Source: Himantopus leucocephalus (taxonomy: Eukaryota; Chordata; Aves; Charadriiformes; Recurvirostridae). From it: a DNA stretch of 64,000 nucleotides. Below, piece by piece: positions 36,690 to 49,195 of this stretch. The notes beneath the pieces are model-generated. The model did not search any database, was not told the DNA's origin, and saw only the letters and a list, made by a program, of their open reading frames with translations. The stretch covers positions 62,037,531 through 62,101,530 of the forward strand of contig RSEF01000003.1 of assembly GCA_003993805.1 (NCBI GenBank). Direction: 5' to 3'. A program made the translations under genes and the position numbers. The stretch's first letter is position 1, and the number at the start of each line of letters is the position of its first letter.

Positions 36690-39600
36690 AGAGCCAAATT
36701 GCTTTCTAACAGCTCTGCTATGTAGCAGATGCAAAATCTATGGCTTAGGAAAACATCCCGCTCTATGTTTATGTGCAGAGCTTCACTGTTTTCGCAGTGA
36801 TGTTGCCTTACACATTTTTTGCCCGTGGGAAGTCTTTTAAAAGCTCAAGGCCCGGCGACACAAAATAAAAAAGAAAGCTGAGCAGAACCGTGAAAACAAC
36901 AAGTTCTAATATTCAGTTGTCTTTTTAATGAAGAGAAAGACAACTAAAAAAAAGAAAAAACTGTTGTATCTTTAAAAATCTTTAAAAGCCTAGATCATTA
37001 TTCATTTTCAAAACTGTTATCTATTCTACACCCCTTTCTTCTCAAAAGTTAAGCATCTTTTTTACTTCTAGAAAGCTTCTTATCCATGCCTAGCTCTTTA
37101 ATTCCTTTCTACTATGTTCGTATGCCCAAGATCAATGGGCTAACAACAAAAAAGCTCCAAAACCAACAACAATCCTACTCCAGTGGCTACATCTGTGCTT
37201 CCATCCAACAGCTCTGAGAAGATGGAATTTAAGCAGGCTCTTGGGTGTTCATGTGAGGCATGCAGTGACCACCAGGGTCCTCAAGCATTTCTGATCTAGA
37301 TCTTACACATGCAGGAAAAGGCAAGCAAGTAACATTCATGGACACGTATACAAACATGCGTGCTTCCTAATCCCCCATGCAGTATGAATGAGTAGATCAA
37401 GCAATACTTCATAAATGGAAAATGACGTGTGCTTAATGACGTGCAAAATCTTAAATGGCTTAAAGGTTTGTTTAGGACCACCAGGGACTTGCTGTTTGTC
37501 CAGGCCTTATCTGAGCAAACCAGATCTCTCTACTTCAAAAAAACAGGGCTGGAAATGTAAGGGTGACTGTCTATTCACCATGCTTCACGTTGGACCTGGT
37601 CACTTTATTTCAAACATAGATGGGGAGAAGAATTCCTACAGGATAAACAAGACAAAAGGAAGACATGGAAAATGTTTGTACTCAAAATACTCTGAGTAGC
37701 CCAGATAACACCATTTTGAGAACTTAAATTCCTCCAGCCACTTTTTATTTACATCACTGATGTATACTTCTAAATAACTAAGTTTGTATTTGATTTAGGA
37801 TAATAGCTGAAATCTGCTGCTAGGGACTGGAAATGTTGGTATAAACAAGGTCTTTGAGTCCAGTTCTCTGTCTTTGGCATGATACTTGCGGCTTTGGGTT
37901 TTGCAGTGCTTACTGGAATCACAGTGCCCTAATGCTCTTCCATGCTGGCTGGATTAAGTACAGATGGGTTTTTTTCCCATCTTCTGCATTTTAGACAAAT
38001 TTCAGCCAGATCTCCTAACCTCCCATTAACTGCATCCTTTACGTCTTCTTTGCAGGCTCTAATAGATGGTCAGCTGCAGTTGGGCAATGTGGGTGAACGC
38101 AAATAAATTTAAACTCAAGATTTGGTATTCTTGAGCAAACTTGTGTATAGTTGGTATCTGCCTCTGCTTTTCACTAGTAGCCATGGTGACATCTCAGTGT
38201 TCATTTCTGACCATGCAGTACCATCTCTTTTCAGCCACTAAATACAGACACAAGCCAAGGACTTATGCAAGGATTAACAAGCCATGTTTCTGATAACGTT
38301 ACCGGGATTTTATTTCTTCCTTGATGGATATAGTAATGGTTGTGTTACTCTATATACCTACTCCCAGCATTTCTTCTGGTCCTTTGCTCCTAAATCTCCC
38401 AAAATCATTCCACTTGGAATGTTTTTCAATTATTTACCCTAACCCAGGAGATAACACGGTCTTCCCTCAGAAAAAGGGGCTATCTTCAAGGTTTCTTCGC
38501 AAAGCCTCCCTTATTTGGAAAGCCTTCATCAGCATCTGCCTCAGGTATTTCACAAATAATATAGGCACTCCAAATTCTCATATTGTTGTGGTAACAGCAG
38601 TTGTTCATGGCACTCTTAACACATGTTTTGAAGGTTTCGGTCAAAGCCCAATGCTACAGCCAGACAGCTGCGATGGCTGGCACTGACTTTCACGAGCAAA
38701 ACCCACAAGTGGTTTGTGATCTGTCCAAATGGTAAAGAGACTTCCCATGTAATTATTGAGGTACTTTTAAGTCCAAAGATAACAGTTAGACTTTCTGTCT
38801 CCAACCGGCAGTAACTCTATCCTTCCAGTTGATTATTCCTCAGTGGCTCTCATATTATGGGTCAGAACTATCCCTTCTCTTACATTACAGATAAATTGTT
38901 GCTCAAAATAAATAAGTAGTATGGAGGGCCTGGGAAGCTCCAAAACACTTGGTTCTCTTTCTCAGTACTAGGCATGTCTCTTGTTCTTAATAGGCAATGT
39001 AAATAAATTGAAACTGCTAAAGCACAAGGAGAGAAAATCATGATAAAAATTAAATGAATGCACACAGGTTTTTAGATGTTATGTTCAGGAAATCTCAATC
39101 CTTTCATCATTTTCTGCAAGAAGGACTCCCTTTTTGCCTGTTCTGCTGCCATCCAGATCCATATTTGTAGTTTAAGCATGTGTTTTTTCATTTTACAGGA
39201 GGCCTCAATGCTTACGTGTTTGAAATACCCTCCTTGGCTTATCAGTATTACCCCAGCATGACGTGAGGATATAAACAGCACTTGCTAAATCGCCTCTCTA
39301 GAAAATTCTGGAAGATGATTACACTTGGCAACTTATTGCATCAATATAAACAAACCTTTGTGAATGAAACATATCTGTCTTACAATCATCTTCCAACTAA
39401 CTCCATTGGCAAGTCCTCTGTCTGTACACATAAAGTAATTATCGAACATGGAGACATTAGTCACTAGCTTTTATATAGCCCCTTCAGATGTGGATAGTTT
39501 TGTCTGGCTTAATGATAGAGGAGGTTCATTCAGAATAGTGCAATGGTGAAATGATGTTGGCCTATCATCTAGACTCTCTAATTTAACCTCAGTTTTTTCT

Positions 39601-42600
39601 CTGAGGATGTTAAGAGCCCATTTTGTATTCACATGTTTTGGCCTAGATATAGATCTTGATCTTTACAAGTTGTTAACCCCTTTCAACAACAGCATTCTGT
39701 GAATCTTCAATGTGTGGTAGAACCTCTTTTGAAAGTTTACCCCAGTTTCAGTTTCATTTCTTACAAGCAACCTTCTGCCCAATAAATTTACATTGGTCCC
39801 TTGGACACAAGGACTAGTTAAGGCTCTGGTCTTTTTATTCTTTAGGTTTTTATTTTATTATATATTTTAGGGTTTATGTTTTAGTAATTATTTTATATAG
39901 CTTTTTTGTCAGTGCTAGAGTTGTGACCAGGATCAGCCCTGCTATGCATGGCTAATATATATACTCTGTGTACACTGATACATAAATGTGTAACCAAAGT
40001 CTTTTCTTCACATCTTGCATATCTAATTATTTATCTGTGTCACTAGTTGGCAAGATTCTACTTTCTTTCCTTTCAGGCATATATATCTTTCCCTAGGATA
40101 AGAAAGTTCTTCACTCTTTCCTTTTCCTACTGTCTTTTGGATTCTACCTCATTGATTTGAGATGATTGATCGACTGTTTTGCATTTTCTGGCTGAATGCC
40201 TAATCTTGAGGCATTTCGGATATGAGGCCACTTAAAAGATACATCCTCACTTAAAGCGAGATAGCTGTTCCAGAGCAGAAAAATCCTTTGTGAGCTTGAG
40301 ACTCTTCCAGCATGCTTTGCATTTTGTTTACTAAGTCAGTTTGTTTTCCCCTCTGTCCTAAGCACAATTCTTGCAATATTCCTCACAGCTGTATCCATTG
40401 GTAATGCTAATTCCATTACTTTAGGCCATGCTAAATTCACTTCTGCCTTAAATCTGAAAGCTGTCATTATTCATACAAAGCTATCTGTCCCATAGCGTAT
40501 CCCTTAAGACATTTGCCGAAAAGCAGTATACAAGCTTCGTTGCGTACACATCTATAGATTCCCTTTGCATCCCCATACAAGTCTGAAATGTGAAACATTC
40601 CCCAATAACTCCATATAAGTGGTATGTAGCCTTCTGTTAAGAGTTTTGTAGATCTTCAAAAGGCCTTCTCATTGGTTCTGAGGCTGTAAGAACTCTGTAA
40701 GTGGACTAAGACTTTGCTGTTAAATAACTGAGGGAATAATTTGTTACCCCTGTCTACCATGTCCATTGCAAGAAATCAGTGGCTGCACCTTAAAATAAAA
40801 TCATAGTTTTCACTGGTTGCACTGACTCCCTTAATTTGTCATAAATTTTAATGATTTTCAAGTGTTCCTTGTCAGCAATGTTGTTAACTCTCTACCAAAA
40901 TATCGCAAGCTGGAAACGGCTGCCTAACTTAACTATGGCATGACTGGAATGGGAGTGGGGGGAAAAGCACTACCGCTTAATGACAGGGAGTAAGAGATGG
41001 ATGAAGTGTTATATTCAGGGGTAACCACATGCTGACTGTAAGCTTGTTTCCATTTTCTTAAATGAAGAGCGTCTCTTTGAGTTTGCCTGTCTTTTAATTT
41101 TGCCACTATACTCTGCACTTCTTAGAGCTTTTAAGCACAGCTTTTTATTTTTCAAATGAAGTTCAGATCCATTCATGTGACTTTTCTTTATACACAGAAA
41201 TACTGCAGACGTCATAAAAGAACATCAGACTGCAGATCTCATATCTCCTGCCTGCTGAACTCTAAAGTGAGGCTCCCTGTGCAGCAGATGACTGGTTTAT
41301 AAGAAAAACAAACTTGCACTGTAGTTTTTCATCTTAATTTGTATTAATCCACCTGTCCATAAATTATGAATGCTATAAATGGTATGACTTCAAAAATTAA
41401 ATTAATAAGAAGGGTTCACATAGCAGTTTTGTTTCACATTCTCATTTGTACCAGAGATATATTTTTAGGTGTTTCAAATCCAAAACAGGTATCTGCAGGC
41501 AATTGTAAAAAATGGAATTTATTTTTAACTGAATGGAAATTTATGTCCCTCTTTATGTGTGTTTGAAGATGGCTGTCCGCTGCTGCGTGGCATTTGGACC
41601 AATGACAAGCTGACAATACCTTATTGCTTCTTCACTACTCTTTCTCTCAAGGTCAAAAGCACCAGGAACAGGGGAAATGACCTCTAAAATTATTTAAACA
41701 TCTCTCTATCGTCACATCTTTCATTCAGATTTGCACGCAACTAGGAGGACAGTGACGTTACATAAATATCTGTGGCCTAATGGCACTTACAGGTCTGATG
41801 TTTATTGACAACAACGTATCAAGAACACGCTCACTCAAAATGGAATAGACAATCCTTGTTAAACACCTGCCTTGACTAATCAATGCATTTCCATCCTCAG
41901 TCCCAAAGCAGAACTTTGGCAGGATATCCACATATAAGTCAAAACCTATGACTCAAAATATTCACCTGTAGGTCCTCTTTAGGACTTAAACTTCTCCTCT
42001 TTGTCCAGCTAGAAGCATCTCAGTCCTGTAAGGCCCGGTATGTTACATATTCAACCCCCTTCTCTTGTGCCATGCCAAGCCAAGAGTCACAAGGATGTGG
42101 CAGGGTGACTGCACAAATACCAAGGGAAGGGGCAGTGCTTCTTTTTAGGAAGGAGGGCTCCAGCCAGATTGGCAGCAAAAAGAAGTTCATGAAGTATTAT
42201 AAATATCCTTAGACAGGTATGAGGTGGGGCAGACATATTTGTGCAGATTTGGGAAAACTGTGGCATAAAACAGAAAGGGTGAGGGACAATTTTGTTAAAG
42301 CTTAGTTTCCAAGGATTGGGAAGAATGGGAATAAAGAACTGGGCTTAGACAGTATGGATTAACTGTGTTGCCAGCCAGAGAACAGGGCATACATGGCAGG
42401 GAGGAATAAGAAATGGAAGCAAGTACTCTAGAAGGATTAAGAATTGATGGTACAAGAAAATATGTGCCAAGCAGACAGCTGCATGTTCTGTTGTAGCCAC
42501 CTACAAGTGAGGTACTGCCATACCTAACATTTTTTTGAATTTAGTCTTTTCTCGAGACTGCCTAGCTAGGCGGTACAGTTATTCAGCCAGGAACCAGAAA

Positions 42601-43054
42601 CAATAGCATATAACTTAGGTATTAAATCACATCTAACAACTCCACACCCTTACATTATTATTTGCCAAAGTGATCAACTTATTGAATGAAAGCAAAACAT
42701 GTGAAAGCATCAGCAAATAAATTTATGTGCTATTTGAAAATATTTACAGTTTGACGATAGGCAGCAAGAAAGACTAATTCATTCAGTTAAATATTTTTTT
42801 ACTAATCAAAATAGTCATCAACAGAAAACCTACTATGACCAGCTGGAAGTGTATTTTTCATGTTTGCCTTCTTCTGTTGCATAATATTTAAAGGAAATTA
42901 AACCCTCTCCATTTGACATTCAAAAAAAAGAACTAACTACATGATTTCTGTTTATTATCATAACATATACTACAAATAAACAATCAACCAAATCTCCAAA
43001 ATTGTGCAAGTCTTTCTGTGCAAAAGACACTAAAAGTCTGTAAGTTTTTCAAGT
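36690..43054. other. Gene-free AT-rich sequence
   Basis: No supported gene across this stretch. The longest frame is 121 codons (38321-38686) and has no recognisable domain. I see no clear retroelement, RNA gene or CpG island, only AT-rich unique DNA with short homopolymers. Confidence 0.6.
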
Positions 43055-43077
43055 CTTTCTGACTTGAAGTCAGAAAG
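43055..43077. repeat. Perfect 23-bp palindrome
   Basis: ctttctgactt (43055-43065) and aagtcagaaag (43067-43077) are exact complements around one g. A partial copy of the arm (aagtctttctg) also occurs about 40 bp upstream at 43009-43019, so the locus mixes direct and inverted repetition. Confidence 0.75.
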
Positions 43078-45172
43078 GTTTTTGTTTAACTGTATTAACG
43101 GACTTAATAGAAACTTAGCCTGAATGTCTGTTCATTAAGTATGCTGCTAGGACTAGATTATGACTTCAAAAAATATTTAGGTAAATTTGATCTTCTTAGG
43201 TATATTTATGAAATTGCTATACAAAACATGACCATTATTTTTCCCTCAGAAATTGTCACAACATTTCCCCTTGGTCTTTTGTTTAGAAGCCAAAAAACTT
43301 TCAGGTTTACCATTTGACATTTGAAAAATAATTTAAACAATGTGGATGTAATCTGTTACCTAGGTCTATCAGACAAATTGCCAGGTAGTGTAGGAAAACA
43401 GATATTCCTTTTTTGCTTAGCTTTTATGTTCAGTAAACCTTTTATGTTAATTCTAAAATAATATGCCATTGTCAGAAATGACCACCTTGCAGTCTGAAAC
43501 ACAGCAAATGTTCCACAACAAATAATTTTTCAGCCAAATCCCACCTCTCTTCTTATTGGTGAATTTTGTATTAATAGAAAATGTTTATCATTTTAATTAA
43601 ACAGGAAAATTGTTCTGCAATATTCTGTAGTTTATTCAAGAGCATCTGGTTTCATTATCCAAAACTGGAAAACTGAACTGCTTTGATTGGATGCATTAGT
43701 CACAAGATATGGGTAAGAATGCTTCCACTTGGCAAGTATTCCTCCCTATTAGTTTAAAATGTGCTCTTTCAGTAAACATTCCTGAGAAAAGCTCCCCAAC
43801 TAGCAGTGGCCACATGAGGCCAACGTTTAAAGTCACAGCCTAGCATATTTCAGAGATGACTCCACCAGGGTCCCTGTTGAACTAATTCCTTCTCCTTTTC
43901 GCTGATACACTGCAGATGGAAAAAAAATGGCACACAGACTGTGGACCACCGCAAGTTTTGCCTCTGCAGCAGAATAAGTTTTCTCTGAACATTAAATACA
44001 TTGTAAAGTCCAGGGGGTTTTGCCAATAAGAACCGGTATCAAGACTGAACTCAGGGTAATCAGCCCAACCACATGGCTTCCTTTCCCCATTAAATCCCCA
44101 AGTTTCGCCGAGGCCAGACACGTTCTGATTCTCACTCTTAGAGCATGGCAGTAAGGAGGCCCCTTAGGACTCCAGTTTTGGGCTTCTGGTCTGTCTGTCT
44201 AGGCTTATCTGTGCTACAGGAACACAAACAATAGCAAACTTGAGGTGGGCTTGCTATTGATGGACTTGCAGTGCTCCATGCCTGTACACGTGCATGCTTT
44301 CCAAAGGAACTGAATGTAAATATGTTGTCACCTGGTTGCCACAGAGCTTGCAGGTACAGCATGGACTGCTGAGGAAGGGTTATATGGGGTTCACCCTACA
44401 GATTTTTTAGTGACACCAGGCTTTAGTGTGACCTTAAGGTCATGTGTAATTACTGGTGTAGACACAGAGAATGTGGTATAAAGACGACGCAACATGCTGA
44501 AGGATCTGGCCTGCTTTGGATTTGTTTTTTCCCACAAACACTGTGGTCTTAAATCTTAATGAAAAAAGCAAGAGAGGATTATAAATAGTGGACACTGAAG
44601 AGACCTGTTTTTTAAATTCAGTTAAGAACCGGTCTGTATCTAGCAAAGACAAAAAAATATTGCTGGTGTTTTACACCAATTTTACCCTTCGGGATTTTCT
44701 GTTTATTTTGTTTCTTTGGCTAAACATTTGAAGTAAAAATGAAGATGAAAATCTTGGAAGGAACTTTTAAAAACAACAAATGCACTCCACCCTTATTACA
44801 ACATTATTGTTGTTTAGCCAAACATTTTTCCTTTAACAAATGATCTGATATAGACACACATACAGAAAAGGCATAAAAGACCTACATCGGCCACATCTTT
44901 TTAGACAAAAAAAGAATTTGGATGGGTGAAATGTGTGAATGAATGAGAGAAAGCAAGGAATGTAAAATAAATATAGGAAAGTAATAACCCTTCAGTGAAT
45001 AAAACTAATATATTGCATAACAGTCCCTTGAGTCCATGAAGAAAAAATTAAATTGAATTAAAAATCACATGGGCTTCATGGTAGCTTCCCTTTGTGAAGG
45101 GATAGTAGGACTCATGCAACTAAGCATTTCAAGAAGGGAGAAAGCATATGAAGAGAGGGGAGGGGAAAAAAA
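43078..45172. other. Gene-free AT-rich sequence
   Basis: No supported gene. A tgctggtgttttacaccaat string at 44661-44680 is a small imperfect palindrome of the kind found in the GTGTAA/TTACAC repeat family, too short to call. Confidence 0.6.
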
Positions 45173-45220
45173 GAGTAAATAACCCTAGCAAAATAAGAGT
45201 AAATACCCCTAGCAAAATAA
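45173..45220. repeat. Two-copy 24-bp tandem repeat
   Basis: gagtaaataaccctagcaaa begins the first unit (45173-45196). The second unit (45197-45220) is identical except for one base (ataacc against atacccc phase), and a third copy starts (gagt) and stops. Confidence 0.85.
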
Positions 45221-45925
45221 GAGTCACATGGGCAAATATTTTAAAAGCCACAGTAACCTACACCTTAACCTTCTGAGATGCTTAAGCGAGAGGAAGGCAT
45301 AAAAAGAAACTTGCAATCATTTCAGGAAGCTATCAAAGATGTAGCTTTTTCCCGTGTTTATAGCTAGATTTTATTGCTGCAGTGTTGTACTGTTCACTCA
45401 AGGTTAGCAATTCAAGTTTCTTTCTTAGAGCTCCACTCCTTGCTGGAGTGGTCCCTTGGGGCAGAAGGGTTTTCAACAGAAAGTGGTCACATATATCACC
45501 AGTCCCCTGAAGTCTATATAATTGCCTTTGCTGACCTACAGACGGAGGCATTTAGAGAACACTCTCTCCAAGAATTTCCAGAAGGACTTAAAACAGGGAC
45601 CATTACATTTGCTGACATCCTTCATATCTCCCAATACAGTTTTCTTGAAAACCTGATTTGACATAATCTCCAAGTCCTAGGCCAAAAGTGCTGTATGGTT
45701 TACATTCATTTTTTTTCTCATTCCACTACAAATTGCTGTTTTATCATTACGCCCTGTTAAAGGAGAGCCCACTGAATCAGAGTTGTTTTCAAAGACTGCT
45801 TTGGCTATTATGTGCAGTCACCACCTGTGCAGTAGAGTTCCCTCATGCAGCACAGAGAGTGCCAATATCTCCCAAAACAGCCTGTTAAAAACTTACTTTG
45901 AAGTAAGCCCTAAACTGAGTGCAAA
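45221..45925. other. Gene-free sequence
   Basis: No supported gene. A 95-codon plus frame (45374-45661) and a 72-codon minus frame overlap each other and are unrecognised. Confidence 0.6.
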
Positions 45926-45993
45926 GACTTGCACCAAATGACCTACAGAAGTCCTTTCCAATCTAAATGTTTCTATGATTCCATAATCCTATG
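45926..45993 (+). mobile_element. CR1 LINE 3' tail, plus strand
   Basis: gacttgcaccaaatgaccta leads into cagaagtcctttccaatcta and then a tail of three octamer-like units (ttctatga, ttccataa, tcctatg). This is the standard CR1 3' end. The copy is very short because of 5' truncation. Confidence 0.83.
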
Positions 45994-46067
45994 CGTCACA
46001 ATAATGACACAACAGCAGAGGGGGGCGAAGGGGGCAGAGGAAGTCTATTTATCACCAAAATATGTTT

Positions 46068-46167
46068 NNNNNNNNNNNNNNNNNNNNNNNNNNNNNNNNN
46101 NNNNNNNNNNNNNNNNNNNNNNNNNNNNNNNNNNNNNNNNNNNNNNNNNNNNNNNNNNNNNNNNNNN
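46068..46167. other. Assembly gap, 100 N
   Basis: There are exactly 100 N. The right flank is the interior of a CR1 copy, so the 5' part of that CR1 is missing in the gap and its true length is unknown. The left flank is G-rich (46020-46040). Confidence 0.99.
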
Positions 46168-46490
46168 GAGACCTTACTGAGACCTTTCAGTACTTAAAGG
46201 GGGCCAACAGGAAAGAAGAGGACAAACTTTTTAGCAAGGCCTGTTGTGACAGGACAAGGGGTAATTGTTTTAAACTAAAAGATGGTAGATTTAGACTAGA
46301 TCTAAGGAAGACATTTTTTACAATGAGGGTGGTGAAACATTTGGAACAGGTTGCCCAGAGAGGTGGTAGATGCACCATCCCTGGAAACATTCAAGGTCAG
46401 GTTGGACAGGGCTCTGAGCAACCTGATCTACTCAAAGATGTCCCTGTTCATTGCAGGGGAGGTTGAACTATGGTTCTACGATTCTATGAA
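46168..46490 (+). mobile_element. CR1 LINE remnant, plus strand, readable RT C-terminus
   Basis: Starting at the gap, the sequence follows the CR1 3' region: ttcagtacttaaagggggcc, gacaggacaaggggtaattg, aggttgcccagagaggtgg and a final ttctacgattctatga. In the frame of 46168-46466 it encodes recognisable ORF2 C-terminal residues: FQYLKG, CCDRTRGN, FKL..GRFRLDLRK.FF and RVVKH. After that point a shift relative to the family replaces the usual W-N-R-LP-E-VV with EQVAQRGG, so the reading is broken. The block that normally separates ggttggaacta from the tail (the GATGATCTTTAAGGTCC type segment, about 30 bp) is absent. That marks an internal deletion or a subfamily lacking it. The copy is inactive. 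Confidence 0.93.
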
Positions 46491-46910
46491 CATTCAGTGA
46501 GTCACTTGGAACGTTACTTACACCAGTCCAGCCAGATATTCTTAGTGCATCTGCACTGTCCCACCTGTAACTGCAGAGGGGTAGAAAAGCCTAAAACAAG
46601 GGTGTTTTGTAACTGAGGGGGCAATGAGAGACTAGGCTCACCACCTGCTCTCATGGCAGGGACTGGGAGATGGTAAGGAGCATTGCACTGCTGGGTCTTG
46701 TTCAGTCTGACTTATTCCAGGCCCGTCTCCATGAAGAAGGTGGGACTGGACTCAGCAGCGAGGCTGCCCAAACGCTGCTCTTCCTAATCAGTCCTACCAT
46801 TGACTCAGAGTTTCTGCTTTCATGTCAAAGTAATTCAATCAAGTGTCCTTTGGGGTTTTCACAGAGGGACTCTGATTTAGGGTTTTTTTCCTTTTTTTCC
46901 CTTTCTATGC
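46491..46910. other. Gene-free sequence
   Basis: No supported gene. The segment ends in T-rich tracts just before a perfect A/T palindrome. Confidence 0.6.
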
Positions 46911-46932
46911 TTCTTTTTTTTAAAAAAAAGAA
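46911..46932. repeat. Perfect 22-bp A/T palindrome
   Basis: ttctttttttt (46911-46921) abuts its exact complement aaaaaaaagaa (46922-46932) with no spacer. Neighbouring T-tracts (46882-46900) suggest slippage or foldback. Confidence 0.75.
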
Positions 46933-49116
46933 ATTGTGTAAAAGCCTTTCATCAAACATTTTAAGAAACCTCAAGGAAACGTGTCAAGAAAACGTTTCTT
47001 ACTAAGGAGCTCTACTCTTCTGTCCCATGTATCAGACAGCACTGACAAGAAACAGTTGCAGTTTCACAATACTGTGAATCACAAAATGTTAGTATCAGCT
47101 GAAATATTTTAAGTTCCTTCTAAAAAAGCCCCTGAGCTTCTTGCTATCTGACTCTCACGCTTGGCCGCCACGTGGCTGTGGTCTTGGGGAACCTTGCTGT
47201 CCAACAGATGGGAGGAGTGAGGTTGTGTAGATTGGGATGGTCTCACACTTGAATCTCTGTCCTTGACATTTACACGTTGTACAAGATAGTTATATCTCTT
47301 TTGTTTGTTATTTTAAAAAATATTTGCCTGTCTCACTTTCGGCAGTTTACAGTGGAACCCATTTTCCTTTTAAATAATTTAATAGGCTTTAGCTAATTTA
47401 ATAGATATTGTATAGCTTTGGCTAAATATGTTCATTGTAATCTATAAAATACGCTGCAGTCAATAGAAACAAGAAGCTCCTGTTCTAGTCTTTAAACTTT
47501 TCTGAAGAAAAATTGCACCTGTTTTAAAATCTGTGTCTCTAGAGTGTGGAAGGTATGTAACAGTAGCTCCAGGACAATCACCATAACAGTTTCTTTCTGA
47601 GAAAACTTGTATCAGGTTAAAGAAAACATGAACCACGCTAATCTGTTGTTAATCCAAACCACAGGCAACAGTAATCTGAGGTCCTAAACTGGTGGTGTAT
47701 TGTTATGGGACTGTAAACATAGCAGCTACCCAGAGAGGAGGGAGGACCTGGTATATGAAATTCTGGCTGGAGACCTGGTGTCCATGTCTCTTCTTTCTCC
47801 CATGCTTTGGCCTCCGTGAAGCACCCACATTTACACAAACTGATAGCTTTCCTGGGCTATCTGGAGTGGGAAATCTCTCAGTGCTGAGGTTCTGTTTAAA
47901 AATTGCTATAGATCTTCTGACTACAATGCAGCATTTTTATTATAATTTTCTCTTTAAAACTATAGTTGCATACAACCTGACTTCCCAAAGGAGACAATGC
48001 TCTGATCTCTTTAATGACGTGACATTATCACCTTATCAGAAGGTGGACTATTTAGAAGAACAGATGATTCTTGTTCATTTGCTTAATCTAAATTTTGGAG
48101 AGCAAGTAACATTCAGAAGAATTTGTCAACCACCAATTGTATTTCTGGCTGTAAAATGTATGTTTTCTCCATCTTTTTCATCCAGTGTAATTCATATAAT
48201 CAGTAACCAGCCGCCTTTCTCTCTGGGTGTGGTTGTTTTTGCTTGGTTGGTTTTTTTGGACTTCTTTTGATGTTTATCGGACACCCTGGTGACCAGAATT
48301 CCTTAATGGCACAGCAGCCTGGTCAGGGCACAGGGCATGCCCCTATGCTGTGGGTACAGAGGCACTCATCCTGGCAAACTTTGCATAAGGAGCACTACTA
48401 AATGCACTGCAGAGCCACTTCAGCTTCTGCCTTGGAGCAGATGGTGATCAAAACCTCCTGACAGACACTTTGCAACATAACACGGCTTGCCTGCTCCTCA
48501 ATCTGAGTTAGCGTTGCATTAACCCTGCTTTGCTGCATGTGGGTTTACTTGATCAGGTGTCTGCTCCACTTCCCATTTGACATCATGAGGTATTCCCACT
48601 CCACCTTGTGTTTCCAGCCGTGGGTCTGTTATCCTTAAACTAGGTCTGTGCATCCAGAAAAACAAATGTGGTCTGGATCCATCTTGGGCACAGGACTGCA
48701 TTGCTGTTGGATTAGCCAGGGTATCTGATACAGAGATCACTCATACTATTGTTAAACTTCCATTTTTTTCCTTGCTGGACATGATAGACCAAATACCTGA
48801 AGTGGCATAGCAGTTTGAAGAGATCCAGCACAAAAGCTACTTATATTAGGACACTCCCTCACAAAATTTTGAACACACTAGAACTGGAAAATTGAGTTTA
48901 TATTGTTTTATCCATTTCGTCTTGTAGTTACACCTGTTTTAATCCAGCTCTAGAAGCCATCAAGTATGATTTACTGTATTGTGGAACCATAGTCTCAGTT
49001 TTACCGACTTGCTTCTCCTAGCAATTTCCTTCTCTTGAAAGTCTCTGAGCACTAGTAAAAGGCAATTTATGTTTCATGGAAATCTTTGAAAGTGTGTGAT
49101 GTTTCCATATTATGTG
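46933..49116. other. Gene-free sequence with the longest open frame
   Basis: No supported gene. A plus-strand frame of 192 codons (47692-48270) is the longest uninterrupted one in the window. Its composition is hydrophobic and aromatic with no domain I recognise, there is no obvious conserved start context, and no splice or homology evidence can be seen. A repeated aatttaatag occurs at about 47376-47404. Confidence 0.5.
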
Positions 49117-49195
49117 CCAGGTCATCAGCTGTTGTAAATCCATTAAAGCCAAGGGAGCTGGTTCACAGCTTTCTCCTGATGAGGATCTGACTCCA
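49117..49195. repeat. Decayed palindromic repeat, GTGTAAAT/CCATTGAAG type
   Basis: tcatcagctgttgtaaat, ccattaaagccaagggagct and cctgatgaggatctgactcc follow the order of a palindromic repeat known to me from bird and reptile DNA (CAGCTGGTGTAAATC...CCATTGAAGTCAATGGAG...CAGCTGAGGATCTGGCC, recalled in parts). Two arms (cagct...) survive only partly. Confidence 0.55.

Noticed and set aside
38321..38686. 121-codon plus-strand frame
   Set aside because: No recognisable domain, AT-rich context and no other coding sign.
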